64,000 nucleotides of DNA, taken from assembly GCA_965213735.1 (NCBI GenBank), contig CBDCAB010000006.1, positions 62,001 to 126,000 of the forward strand, in the 5' to 3' direction. The position numbers and the translations under genes are program-made. Below, in pieces: positions 28,401 through 38,500 of this stretch. The notes under the pieces were generated by a model. That model did not search any database. It saw only the letters and a list, made by a program, of their open reading frames with translations, and was not told where the DNA came from. This stretch comes from CALDTK01 sp965213735. Its GTDB lineage: Bacteria; Bacteroidota; Bacteroidia; Chitinophagales; Saprospiraceae. Every line of letters begins with the position of its first letter. Position 1 is the first letter of the stretch.

Positions 28401-31400
28401 GCGATATTATCATCTCGAGTAGTGGTTCGAGTGCAGGACCAAGCTTTAGCTACAGCTGGTCTACTTCTGATGGACAGTTGCTCTCGCCACTCGACTCGCT
28501 TGCAGCACGCGTGTCTGCCGCAGGGACGTACCGCCTCGCAATCGCCAGCACCGCCAGCACTTGTATTGGGGAAGCTGAAACGACAGTCTACAACCCATGC
28601 GCACCTGGCCTTTTGCTGGCAGGGGCTGATACAATTAACTGCGCTACCGGTCCAAGCATCACGCTGGCTGCTAATCTCACAACGAGTGACGCAGTAGCAG
28701 TGCAGTGGTCGACTACCACAGGCACAATCATTCGCGGAGACACGAGCTTAAATCCCACTGTCGCTGCTGGAGGAATTTACCGCATTCGACTGCTGCGGTT
28801 GAATGACGGCTTCATCTTAGAAGATAGTGTGCGCGTAGTGGTGGATACAGTCGCTCCACGAGCACGCATAGCTGGAGATTTGCTGCTGAGTTGTGCAGAT
28901 GTCAGTAGTTGTGTAGCGCTCGATGCCAGCGGCAGCACTAGCAGCTCGAGCGTTACGGCAGCATGGTCTACGATTTCAGGCCGCTTCTGCAGTGATACTG
29001 TAGGTCAATCAGTCTTGATTAATGCTCCTGGCTTGTATGAACTCTCACTGCTCGACACGCTCAATGGGTGCAGCGACCTCGCGCAGGTTAGTGTAGCCGT
29101 AGAATCAGGTGTACCCGTGCCTGATGCTGGCGGTGATCGCGTGCTGGCATGTGACCAAGATTCGCTGCGACTGGTGGGGGGGCTGCCAGCGGATACACTG
29201 CACCGAAGCTGGTGGTGGACGGATGCGCAGGGAGACACCATCTCTGGAACCAGCCCGCAGGAAACTAGCATCTACGGGGCCGGCGTATATGCCTTTGTAG
29301 TAAGTGACTCTGTAAGTGGCTGCACCGTTGCCGACAGCACCTATGTCATTGCTCAACTATGTGCTCCTGATGCGCGTCCAGTCGCTTCCAACCCCATTTC
29401 CTGCCGCCTCACCAGTGCGCAGTTGTCATCGCCGCCACAGTCGGGCATGCTGGCTTCTTGGAGCGGCGTCACTACATCATTGACAGCGACATCCGGCTTT
29501 GCCATCACAGTTACAGCGCCTGGAACGTATCAGTTGATCGTGACTGATCCAGCAACAGGGAGCGCAGACACAGCCCAGGTGGTGGTGCGCGATCTGCGTG
29601 TGAAGCCGACGGCTCGATTGACTGCGCCTGCCACCATAACCTGTGCAGACACTACCGCGCTGCTCAATGCTGCCGCAAGTGACATTGCCGCTGGTGGTGG
29701 ACTCACCTTTAGCTGGAGTGGGCCAGCAGCCTCGCCTTCCGACAGCCTGAGTAGCATCGAAATTGATGAGCCGGGGCGCTATGCGGTGGTGGTAGAAAGT
29801 GGCCTAACCGGCTGCCGCGATACAGCCAGCCTCACTATTGCTGTCGATACAGTTGCACCTACGGCAGTGGCCATAGCTTTATCACCATTAGATTGTACAG
29901 GTGATGCTGTGGGATTGGATGCGACTTCCTCCGGCGGTCGTGGCGGCCTTGGCTACCGCTGGCGGGGACTCGCTGGCCAGGCCGTGCAAACACCAGGAGC
30001 TTCCATTACTTTAGTGACCGCAGCTGGTGAGTATGAGCTGCAAGTGACTGATCGCGCAAACGGTTGCTCAGCACTCGACACTGTGACTGTGATCGATGTG
30101 GCCGACATAGCGGTAAGTGCGGGGCCAGATCGGGTGCTTGCTTGCGATCAAACATCGCTGCAGCTCGACGGATCAGCCGGGACAGGTTTTGGCGCAAGCG
30201 TCAGGTGGATAGGACCAACAGCGACCTGTTTCGATGATGCGGCGGCTATTCAGCCTACAATTAGCTGTCCCGGCTCGTACATGATCTTGGTCACGGATGA
30301 CCTGACTGGCTGTACCTACTTCGACGTCGCAGAAGTGACTCAGGAAGTGGTCGATTTGCAGGTTGCCATCGTTGGCGATAGCATCTTAAACTGTCGGGAT
30401 GTACAGCTCGATTTGCAGGCCCAGGTTTCGAGTGAGGCGGTGGCTTTCGCTTGGAGTGGGGTAGGTGCTGGCACGAGTGCAACAACGCAGGTCACTACGC
30501 CGGGCGAGGTGGTTTTGGTCGCGCAGAATAATAGAGCTTGTACTGACTCGACGGTGATGCAGATTGTGCAGGATACGGTGGCGCCCTTTCCTGTTTTGGC
30601 GGAAGCTGACACCTTAACCTGTAGCCGCCGCCAGGTGCTGCTAGCTGCTAGCTTGAGTGGTGGGAGAAATTATAGGTTACAATGGACGGGTCCGGCAGCT
30701 AATCTCTCCGACACCCTTACAACCGTGCGGGTAGGGGAGCCGGGACAGTACCAATTCACAGCTGTTGATTCGGACAACTTTTGTAGCGGGGTCGCAAGCA
30801 TGCAAGTGGTCAGAGACACGAGCACGGTTCAAGTGGACCTGGTAGCTCCTGGCGGTACACAATTCGATTGCAACATCGATTTGCTCACGCTGTCAGCAAC
30901 GGTGAGTCCAGCTACCACGCTGCTAGAATGGTCGGGTCCGCGGGCGCAGGCATTAGATGATGACGCCTTGCGGCAAAACATCAGTGTGCCGGGTCTTTAC
31001 CAACTGACGGCCTACCATTTTCGAACAGGCTGCAGCAGCAGCGACGGTTTACTCTTTACCGATGTAGGCATGCCCGTGAGCAACTACACTTTAGCTGAGC
31101 CGGCCTTACTGGGCTGTACTCCAGGCGGGGTAGCATTAATAAGTACGCTTCCGCAAAACACAAGCATTACTTGGACAGATGCTGCTGGTGGAGCAGTAGA
31201 CCCTACCGCTGTACACGTAGCTGGTGTGTATACCGCGCGGCTGCGAGATGCAGTGACGGGGTGCAGAACGATAGATTCAGTCGAGGTAGAGGTGTATCAA
31301 CCTGGCTACACGATTTCGATAGCAGAACCGGATTCGTTGACTTGTGCGCAGGCGGAGGTAACGCTGCGTGGAGCAACAGCTGGTGCAGTGCCTAATAATA

Positions 31401-32323
31401 TTAGCTATAGGTGGATTGATCCGACTGGCGACACGCTTGCCCCTGCTGGAGCTCTCGCTTTGGTGGTGCGGGTGGGCGGACTCTGGCAGTTGCTTGGCAG
31501 AGAGGCAGCCTCGGGTTGTATAGTCGCGGATAGTGTGCTCGTGCCGGTTTCTGCCGAAGCTATTGAAGCTATAGTGCTCGATGTTGTCGACGCTACTTGT
31601 CCAGGTGAGCGGGATGGTCATGTGGAAGTAGTGGCTATAGAAGGAGGTACAGCTCCCTTTGCGTATGTTCTCGATGGTGGACGTCCGCAGGCGGTTGGCC
31701 AGTTCGGCTTGCTCAGCGGTGGTGTGTATGAATTACAAGTAATCGATGGCAATGGCTGTAGCTATCAGCAGGACGTGACAGTCAGTCAAGCTGAGGTAAA
31801 ACAGGTGGTGCTGCCGGCTGAGTTTGAAGTGCAACTCGGGGACACCCTATGCTTTGCTCCTCAAGTTGAAGGAGTGACTCGGCTTGATAGTGTCCGGTGG
31901 TATCCTCGTTCAGTCTTTGCATGTGATACCTGTTCGGCAGGTTGTGTTTTAGCGCAAGCTGAAGTTGCGGTGCGTGCAGATGTGTGGGTAGATGGATGCA
32001 TGCTGCAGGCGGAAAGTCTGATTAAGGTCATTGATGGAGGCGATGTGGTGTGGCCTACAGCCTTTTCTCCTAATGGCGATGGGGTAAATGATGAGTGGAG
32101 GGCGTACCCATTAGATGGTGCTCAAGGATTAATTCGGGTTTACGACCGCTGGGGAAGCATCATATTTTCCACTGATTTTCGTGAAGGAGATGTTATAGAT
32201 TCTTGGGATGGAAGCTTTGGTGGCAAGCGCTTGAACCCAGGAGTGTTCCTCGTAGAAGCTGTCGGAAGGCACAGGAGTGGCCGAGAATTCAGGGTTCACG
32301 GGGAGGTGGTGCTCCTAAAATGA
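25475..32323 (+). CDS. Giant T9SS type B surface protein with P-domain-like N-terminus and about 18 Ig-like repeats, 2282 aa
   Basis: Signal peptide ends at CGIAWAQ (about residue 29). Residues 30-210 resemble the proprotein-convertase P domain: HDYIENLSLTLRSPAGEEVQ, a GxRWNVGFTD-like strand and NGEWCLRVQ. About 18 Ig-like units of 80-90 residues follow, recognisable by a start such as DTITCS/LACDQ (Cys), a central Trp (YxWSG) and a C-terminal GC. The CxC/DDV/DPC module of its neighbours is absent. An SprB-like repeat (DATCPGERDGHVEV...GGTAPFAYVLDGG) and the type B CTD (AFSPNGDGVNDEWR, YDRWGSIIF, SWDGSFGGK) close the protein. Surface adhesin is the likeliest role; no catalytic site was seen. 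Confidence 0.88.
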   Translation: MNVHISKIGARLIGVLVTACLACGIAWAQPCGCTTCPQPIAQVSDFTICYDVVGLVNPNLSTPSQGVCGVSVFFTHDYIENLSLTLRSPAGEEVQLLGPGISGTSTIATSGARWNVGFTDCATTPTPYPGTGPRFDGSSTVWQLLGNYTGTYHPFSGCLEDFDQGSANGEWCLRVQSNALLTRNDRLIDFAVEFCDDTGSACCEAEVPQFASSLADTTLCAGDSSLNLSFTYASTPAARYQQRVIIARDSLVVDYAQTGYDLRASPAGDYTLCAIQYYTGDANLLPGVGDSLNDLSSAGICYQQSLACTNIVVVPAPDTLKIIDEICEGSGYNFAGSTLTDPGTYYETFTSVGGCDSIVELRLAVHPLDTISFRQNLCQGDSLVFGQQVISAAGNYSIGLTNRFGCDSTLLLNVTELPSYSVVIDTGFCTGGSLQLGNLTIDTSGTFTQSFTTAAGCDSIITYRVQELNPDAVISALVRTFLCGTDSVRLGANTPAIPNGATFTRTWRSETSTLGDSIIAVAYQPGWYYLDHQLTFGNYTCSSTDSVLLDENLASPGILLPDSVLLNCANRPLQLVAHTTTVGHHLYEWRNGPIFLTIDSSVNITMPGMYTVIVFYSPSGCGEQKTVHVIDDSSPPPVTFEPPDTITCSVDSVLLDASASLSANVRLSWSDPIGNALLHSGGLAYATRPGDYELYVIDTIRGCSASQTVTVYADTAALTLTVQGDSTITCTADTLLLTATTNRAASLAWLSAAGDTISRQAELLVSQPGTYTAFSTALGDGCTAQQTVSIRIDTLAPRAHIMSATDTLRCFPPYVELTATDTAGLANVQYAWQQPVSNPDSSTVRATEGGVYEVVLMNPANGCSDSSSYALVADNVVPIADAGADRTIACDSTSVQVGGASSVGAEFTYFWGRVPVSGVGAAAQQLLTVRDSGEYVLSVRNTRNGCFARDTVRVGLAPGSPLVVLPDSVALDCNTSDIIISSSGSSAGPSFSYSWSTSDGQLLSPLDSLAARVSAAGTYRLAIASTASTCIGEAETTVYNPCAPGLLLAGADTINCATGPSITLAANLTTSDAVAVQWSTTTGTIIRGDTSLNPTVAAGGIYRIRLLRLNDGFILEDSVRVVVDTVAPRARIAGDLLLSCADVSSCVALDASGSTSSSSVTAAWSTISGRFCSDTVGQSVLINAPGLYELSLLDTLNGCSDLAQVSVAVESGVPVPDAGGDRVLACDQDSLRLVGGLPADTLHRSWWWTDAQGDTISGTSPQETSIYGAGVYAFVVSDSVSGCTVADSTYVIAQLCAPDARPVASNPISCRLTSAQLSSPPQSGMLASWSGVTTSLTATSGFAITVTAPGTYQLIVTDPATGSADTAQVVVRDLRVKPTARLTAPATITCADTTALLNAAASDIAAGGGLTFSWSGPAASPSDSLSSIEIDEPGRYAVVVESGLTGCRDTASLTIAVDTVAPTAVAIALSPLDCTGDAVGLDATSSGGRGGLGYRWRGLAGQAVQTPGASITLVTAAGEYELQVTDRANGCSALDTVTVIDVADIAVSAGPDRVLACDQTSLQLDGSAGTGFGASVRWIGPTATCFDDAAAIQPTISCPGSYMILVTDDLTGCTYFDVAEVTQEVVDLQVAIVGDSILNCRDVQLDLQAQVSSEAVAFAWSGVGAGTSATTQVTTPGEVVLVAQNNRACTDSTVMQIVQDTVAPFPVLAEADTLTCSRRQVLLAASLSGGRNYRLQWTGPAANLSDTLTTVRVGEPGQYQFTAVDSDNFCSGVASMQVVRDTSTVQVDLVAPGGTQFDCNIDLLTLSATVSPATTLLEWSGPRAQALDDDALRQNISVPGLYQLTAYHFRTGCSSSDGLLFTDVGMPVSNYTLAEPALLGCTPGGVALISTLPQNTSITWTDAAGGAVDPTAVHVAGVYTARLRDAVTGCRTIDSVEVEVYQPGYTISIAEPDSLTCAQAEVTLRGATAGAVPNNISYRWIDPTGDTLAPAGALALVVRVGGLWQLLGREAASGCIVADSVLVPVSAEAIEAIVLDVVDATCPGERDGHVEVVAIEGGTAPFAYVLDGGRPQAVGQFGLLSGGVYELQVIDGNGCSYQQDVTVSQAEVKQVVLPAEFEVQLGDTLCFAPQVEGVTRLDSVRWYPRSVFACDTCSAGCVLAQAEVAVRADVWVDGCMLQAESLIKVIDGGDVVWPTAFSPNGDGVNDEWRAYPLDGAQGLIRVYDRWGSIIFSTDFREGDVIDSWDGSFGGKRLNPGVFLVEAVGRHRSGREFRVHGEVVLLK
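26589..26602 (-). repeat. Dispersed motif GTTTTGGCGAAAGC, copy 4
   Basis: Exact copy antisense to the 2282-aa protein gene, which reads FRQN there. Confidence 0.9.
30186..30199 (+). repeat. Dispersed motif, variant GTTTTGGCGCAAGC
   Basis: Loop N is C. In the 2282-aa protein gene, read as GFGAS. Confidence 0.85.
30593..30606 (+). repeat. Dispersed motif, variant GTTTTGGCGGAAGC
   Basis: Loop N is G. In the 2282-aa protein gene, read as VLAEA. Confidence 0.85.
31946..31959 (+). repeat. Dispersed motif, variant GTTTTAGCGCAAGC
   Basis: R is A and loop N is C. In the 2282-aa protein gene, read as VLAQA. Confidence 0.8.
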
Positions 32324-32544
32324 CCGTCACTGCCACTAAAAGGGCAGGCATGTGCTTTCCACAGGCGAATGCCACAGGTGTGTATTCCCTTTTCCGATTA
32401 GCCGCTACAGCATGCGGGGCATACCGAATAAAAGCTACCTTACACGCTGGAAGGCACAGAAAATTTAACGTCCTGCATCACACAGGCAGCGTTCTGCTTT
32501 CGTGCCGTATCTCATGTATGTGAGCTGAACTAATTCGCCACGAT

Positions 32545-35500
32545 TTGAAGCCTATGCGCCACTTTCTACCTCTTGCAGTCCTCCTACTTTGTTTGTTCAA
32601 CAACCATGCCGGTTACGGCCAAAACGTACAGTTGTTCGGTTGTGACGAAATTCCTCCTAATGCTCAAGCTGCGCTACCCTGTACAATTTGCAGCTTCGAG
32701 ACAGGTCAGGGAACGACAATAGGCTATACCCCTGGCGACCCTGCAGGCTGGTGTGGCACGATCGAGAATGACCAGTACATTGGCTTCATTGCTGGGCCTA
32801 CAGGCGGAGTATCCTTCGAGCTGTCTGTTTTCAATTGTGACGGCCCTAATGGACTTCAGGTTGGCATCTACGACCTGAGCAACAGCCTTGTAGGTGACTG
32901 CTTCAACCAAGTAGTCAATGGCGCTAGCCAAATTTTTAGCGCTGGCGGTCTTACACCCGGTGAGGTTTACTTCATGCGCGTTGATGGATTTGGCGGCACA
33001 CAGTGCGACTTTACCATCACTGTTATCAGCGGTCTCACCTCCGCACCACCTGATCCTCCAGGGCCAATAATGGGTCCACGTCGCGTGTGTTTTGACGACG
33101 ACTATACCTGGTTTATCAACCCAGTCACTAATGCTACAGGCTACTACTGGCGTGTAATTCCTGGAGTTTTCACAGCTGGTCTCACCGTTGATCCAGTAGA
33201 AGCTACTAATCCAATCGAAGGCAGTCCGTCTCCTTCAATTAATATTACGCTTCCAGAACGCAGCATCGCGATGCCTCGGGGCACCTGTGATACCGTGCGG
33301 CTAGAAGTATTCCCGCTCAATCCTTGCTTTTCTACCAGTGATTCGTCAGTATTCGAATTTATTGCTTGTAATCCAAGCGCAGATACCGTACGTCGCCCCG
33401 TCTGTATTGGTGGAGAGGTTGAGTATCCCCCTGGATCAGGCGAGTTTTTCTCCTACAGTCCCTTACCACAGGAAGTACCCTTAGGGACCGACCGTTTTGG
33501 CTGTGATACGTTCGCGTTGCTGGTCACAGAGCTGGAAACTGGAGTTTTTCTCTCGGACACCGCTGTACTCTGCGAAGGTGAAGTCTTTACAGGCTGCGGC
33601 TTTCCAGACCCACAAGTAGGCGCTGGCATTACAACTTGTACGGTACCCTCTAATACTCAAGGTGGCTGTGACACGATATATGTATGGACCGTAAGTGTCC
33701 TCGATCCGCAAGCACATATCGAGGCAGAAAACGGTGAAATAACATGTGCAAATCCTTCCGACGTCCTGCATGCTGTAGTCAGGTCTGGCTCCACACCACC
33801 TAGCAGTCAAGGAGATAGTGTCACCTACCGCTGGACCAACTCCGGTGGCACAGTCCTCGGAACCAGTGAGAACATTACCGTCACTACACCAGGTGATTAC
33901 ACCCTTTTGGTGACGATGACCTCCTCGCTGCGGCCTAATAAGTCGTGTACGGATATGGTAACCATCAATATCCCCGACAACAGCGTCGCACCGACTCCGC
34001 CGAACATTTCAGGTCCCTCAGATTTCTGCCTAAACGAGCTGCCGCAGAGCTACACTGCCTCGGGCGCAAGTGGAAATGATACCTACGTTTGGACTACCAT
34101 TCCTGCTACTGGCGTGACTGGCAGCGCTTCGGGTGGAACCTACACCGTCACCAATGTGGGCTCGTTAACTTCTTTCGAAGTATGCGTTGCGACCATGAAT
34201 TCATGTGGGACCTCGGCAACAGCTTGCCAGCAGACCACAATCAACCCTGCACCGCAGCAAGCAACATTTACAGGGCCTACAGAGCTTTGTGAAGGAGCAA
34301 GTGGTACCTATACTATTGGTAACTACAATGCCGCAAATACCTACACGGTCAGTAGCACACCTTCAGGTTCGGCAACAGTGTCTGGCTCAACGGTGAACTT
34401 TACCATGGGTGCTACTGGCGGGCAGCTGTGTATTACCACCTCTAACGCTTGTGAGACCTTAGCACCAGTTTGTGTCAATGTCAACCTCCTTCCCGATCCT
34501 GTAGCCGTAGCTCCGACGGGACCAACGAATGTTTGCGTCGGTGCAGAAGAAACTTACACCATCTATTCGTCGCTGCCAGCAGGCACTACCGCAGATGTAA
34601 CCGTCACCGGCGGAACCATCATTAATGACCAAGGTAGCACTGTAGATATTGAGTGGACTACAGTAGGAACAGGCACTGTCTGTGTGACTTACACCAACAG
34701 CTGTGGTACCTCCAGCCCAGCGTGCCTCAACGTAACTGTCGAAAGTGCTGGTTCAGCTATTCTAGCTGGTGGTGGAGCTTATTGCCAAGGCAACAACGAT
34801 GTTCAGGTCACGATCACCTTTGTCGGTGCCGGACCTTACAACTACACCTATACCCTAAATGGCACGCCGCAGACAGGTACAGCTACTAGCAGTCCTGTTG
34901 TCCTAACCAACCCTGCGGTCGGTACGTACGAGTTGACTGCCTTCACAGTAGGCTCCTGCCAAGGTACAGTAAGCGGTACTGCACAGGTTGTAGAAGATCC
35001 GACTCCGACTGCCGCCATTGCTGGTGGAGCTCAACTCTGTCAGGGTGGATCTACAGACCTCACGCTCACCTTTACTGGTGATGCACCGTGGACGTACGAG
35101 ATTGCGCTCGACGGTACGGGACAAGGTTCGCAAACGACCAGCAACAACCCCCACACCGTTTCTGTCAGTGCAGCTGGTACCTATACAATTGCCTCTGTCG
35201 AGAGTGACGCGGGCTGTGTAGGCACTACCTCCGGCTCAGCCGTGGTGACAATCTTGACCCCTATCACCTTTACTCCTCCGGCCCCTGTTTGCTCGGGAAC
35301 AGGCGACACTTACACTGTGTCGTTCACCATTAGCGGAGGCACTGGCGGACCTTATACTGTTGGTCCTTCCGGCGCGGGTTCTGTCAGTAGTGGAGTCTTT
35401 ACCAGCAATCCAATTGCGAGTGGTGACAGCTACCTGTTCTTGATCGACGATGGTGCCGGATGTAATCCAGTACCAGTGGGAGGTGACCATACCTGCCCTT

Positions 35501-38500
35501 GTACTACAGACATCGGTACCCTTAGCACGACTCCAATCGAGTTTTGTGATGATGGCACAGGCGTGGACTTTAGTGCTGGATACAACCCAAGCAATGAATT
35601 CCTCGATCCAAACGATGTGCGCATTTATGTGCTGCACACCGGCTCGGGTACAACCATTACGGGTGCCATTGCCCAAAACTCAACGGGCATTTTCCCCTTC
35701 CAAACTGGTTTGACTTATGGTACTACCTACTACGTGAGCGTGGTGGTTGGTAACGATTACGGCTCGGGTGGAGTAGACTTGGCAGATGCCTGTACCCTCG
35801 TAGCACCAGGCACACCGATCGTATTCCGTGAGGTTCCTTCTGCCACCCTCGCTGGAGGTGGAAGTGTATGTGTGGGTGCAGACAGCACTGTCACCGTGAC
35901 CTTTACGGGCACAGGTCCTTATACAGTCGAGTATAGCGTTGGCAGCAACGTTATTACTGAAACTACTCCTAGCTCACCACTCACCATCAACCTGCCCAAC
36001 CTGCAGACTAATACCACCGTCACACTCAATAGTGTGAGTGCAGGTTCCTGCTCTGGTACTGCTACTGGTAGTGCAGCCTTTGTAGTAAATCAAGAAATTG
36101 CTACCACTGCATCGGAGACTTGTAACGCTACTTCAACAGCGTATACTGTCGAGGTCATTGTAACAGGTGGCGACCCATCGAGCTACAGCGTTACCCCGCC
36201 AAACGGCTCCTTTAGTGGCAACGTGTTTACGAGTAACCCAATCCCTGCGGGTGATGGTTACTTGTTCACCTTCCGCGATCAGTTCGGTTGCAACATCGAA
36301 GTTGTTAGCAATCAAGCTGTGCAGTGTCCTTGCCTCAGTGATGCAGGTACAATGAGCACCACAGCGCTTCAAGTTTGCGGTACTGGTGTGATCACAGTGC
36401 CAGCAACTACAGGTCAGTTTGCTGACGGTGATGATGTACTCAATTACATCCTTCACGATGGCTCAGGTACGGCTGTAGGAGGAACAGTTTATGCTCAGCA
36501 GGCTGGACCTGACTTTAGCTTCATTATGGGCACGCTTGCTTACGGCACTACCTACTATGTAAGTGCTGTGATGGGCAACAGCCTCAGTGGCGTCACTGAC
36601 CTTACTGATCCTTGCCTTGATGTCGCTGCAGGAACTCCTGTTATGTGGCTGCGCGAGCCAAGCGTTGTGCTGTCGGGCGATCAAGATGTCTGCGTTGGCG
36701 ATCCAGTCACCCTCACCTTCGAAGTCGACTCGGACGGTCCAGTAACTGTGACTTATACCATTGGTTCTAGCACACAAACAGCCAACCTCACTCCCGGCAC
36801 CAACACCGTGCCCGGCACAATTGACGTAGCCGGCACTTACATGGTGACAGGTATCACTGCCGGACCATGTTCTGGTACCTTCTCCGGATCAGCAACAGTT
36901 GCTGTGCACCAGGAGATTTCAGCAGCGGCTACCACGGCGTGTAACTCGACTGCTACTGCCTACACTGTAGAGATAGTTATCTCTGGTGGTGAGGCTCCAT
37001 ACACAGTGACGCCTGCTACTGGAACCCTCACGGGAAATGTGTTCGTGAGCGATCCCATTCCCGCAAGTACTGGCTATAGCTTTGCTGTTGTAGATCAGTG
37101 GGGCTGTAACACCGTGACACTTGCTCGTGCAATTGTCGACTGTGACTGCCTCACCCGCGTTGGCACCCTCAGCGGTCCATTTGCTTCTTGTGACCCAACA
37201 GAGGTCGCTACGGTTACCTACGATGCCACCGGCGAATTTCTAGATGCTGATGATGCAGTTGAGTACATCCTGCATACCGGCGACTTTACCATGCCGCTTC
37301 AGCGCTCAACGACTCCTAGCTTCTCCTTCGATCCAGCTACAATGATGCTGGGCACGCAGTACTTCATTACTGCTGTCGCTGGTAATGCAACGGCAGGCCA
37401 AGTTGATTTTGCTGATAACTGCACGGTGACCAGCAATCAAGTTACCGTCATCTGGAATCCTTCGCCGAGTGTTGTGCTCTCCGGAGACCAGGATGTCTGT
37501 ACAGGTGATCCAATCAACCTCGTCTTTGATGTCACCGCAACTGGTCCAGTAGATGTCACCTACACCAACGGCACCACCACTGCTACAGTGACTATGAGCC
37601 CTGGCACCAACAACATTGTTGGCACACTCAATGAAGCGGGCACCTACACTGTCACTAACATTGTGCAAGGACCATGTACAGGTACTGCTACCGGGTCTGC
37701 AACTGTTGCGGTCCACGAAGAGATCACCGCAACAGCAGTGCCTACTTGTGATGCTACCGCTACTGCCTACACTGTAGAGATCGTTATCTCTGGTGGTGAG
37801 GCTCCATACACAGTGACGCCTGCTACTGGAACCCTCACGGGCAATATCTTCGTGAGTGATCCAATCCCTGCAAGTAATGGCTACAGCTTTGATGTTGTAG
37901 ATCAGTGGGGCTGTAACACCGTGACACTTGCTCGTGCAATTGTCGACTGTGACTGCCTCACCCGCATTGGCACCCTCAGCGGTCCATTTGCTTCTTGTGA
38001 CCCAACAGAGGTCGCTACGGTTACCTACGACGCCACCGGCGAATTTCTAGATGCTGATGATGCAGTTGAGTACATCCTGCATACTGGCGACTTTACCATG
38101 CCGCTTCAGCGCTCAGCGACTCCTAGCTTCTCCTTCGATCCAGCTACCATGATGCTGGGCACGCAGTACTTCATTACTGCTGTCGCTGGTAATGCAACGG
38201 CAGGCCAAGTTGATTTTGCTGATGCCTGCACCGTGGCCAGCAACCAAGTTACCGTCATCTGGAATCCTTCGCCGAGTGTTGTGCTCTCCGGAGACCAGGA
38301 TGTCTGTACAGGTGATCCAATCAACCTCGTCTTTGATGTCACCGCAACTGGTCCAGTAGATGTCACCTACACCAACGGCACCACCACTGCTACAGTGACT
38401 ATGAGCCCTGGCACCAACAACATTGTTGGCACACTCAATGAAGCTGGCACTTACACTGTCACCAACATTGTGCAGGGACCATGTACCGGTACTGCTACCG

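Noticed and set aside
32324..32544. Hairpin CTGCC/GGCAG after the 2282-aa protein gene as a terminator
   Set aside because: The stem is only 5 bp with no T-tract; evidence is too weak.
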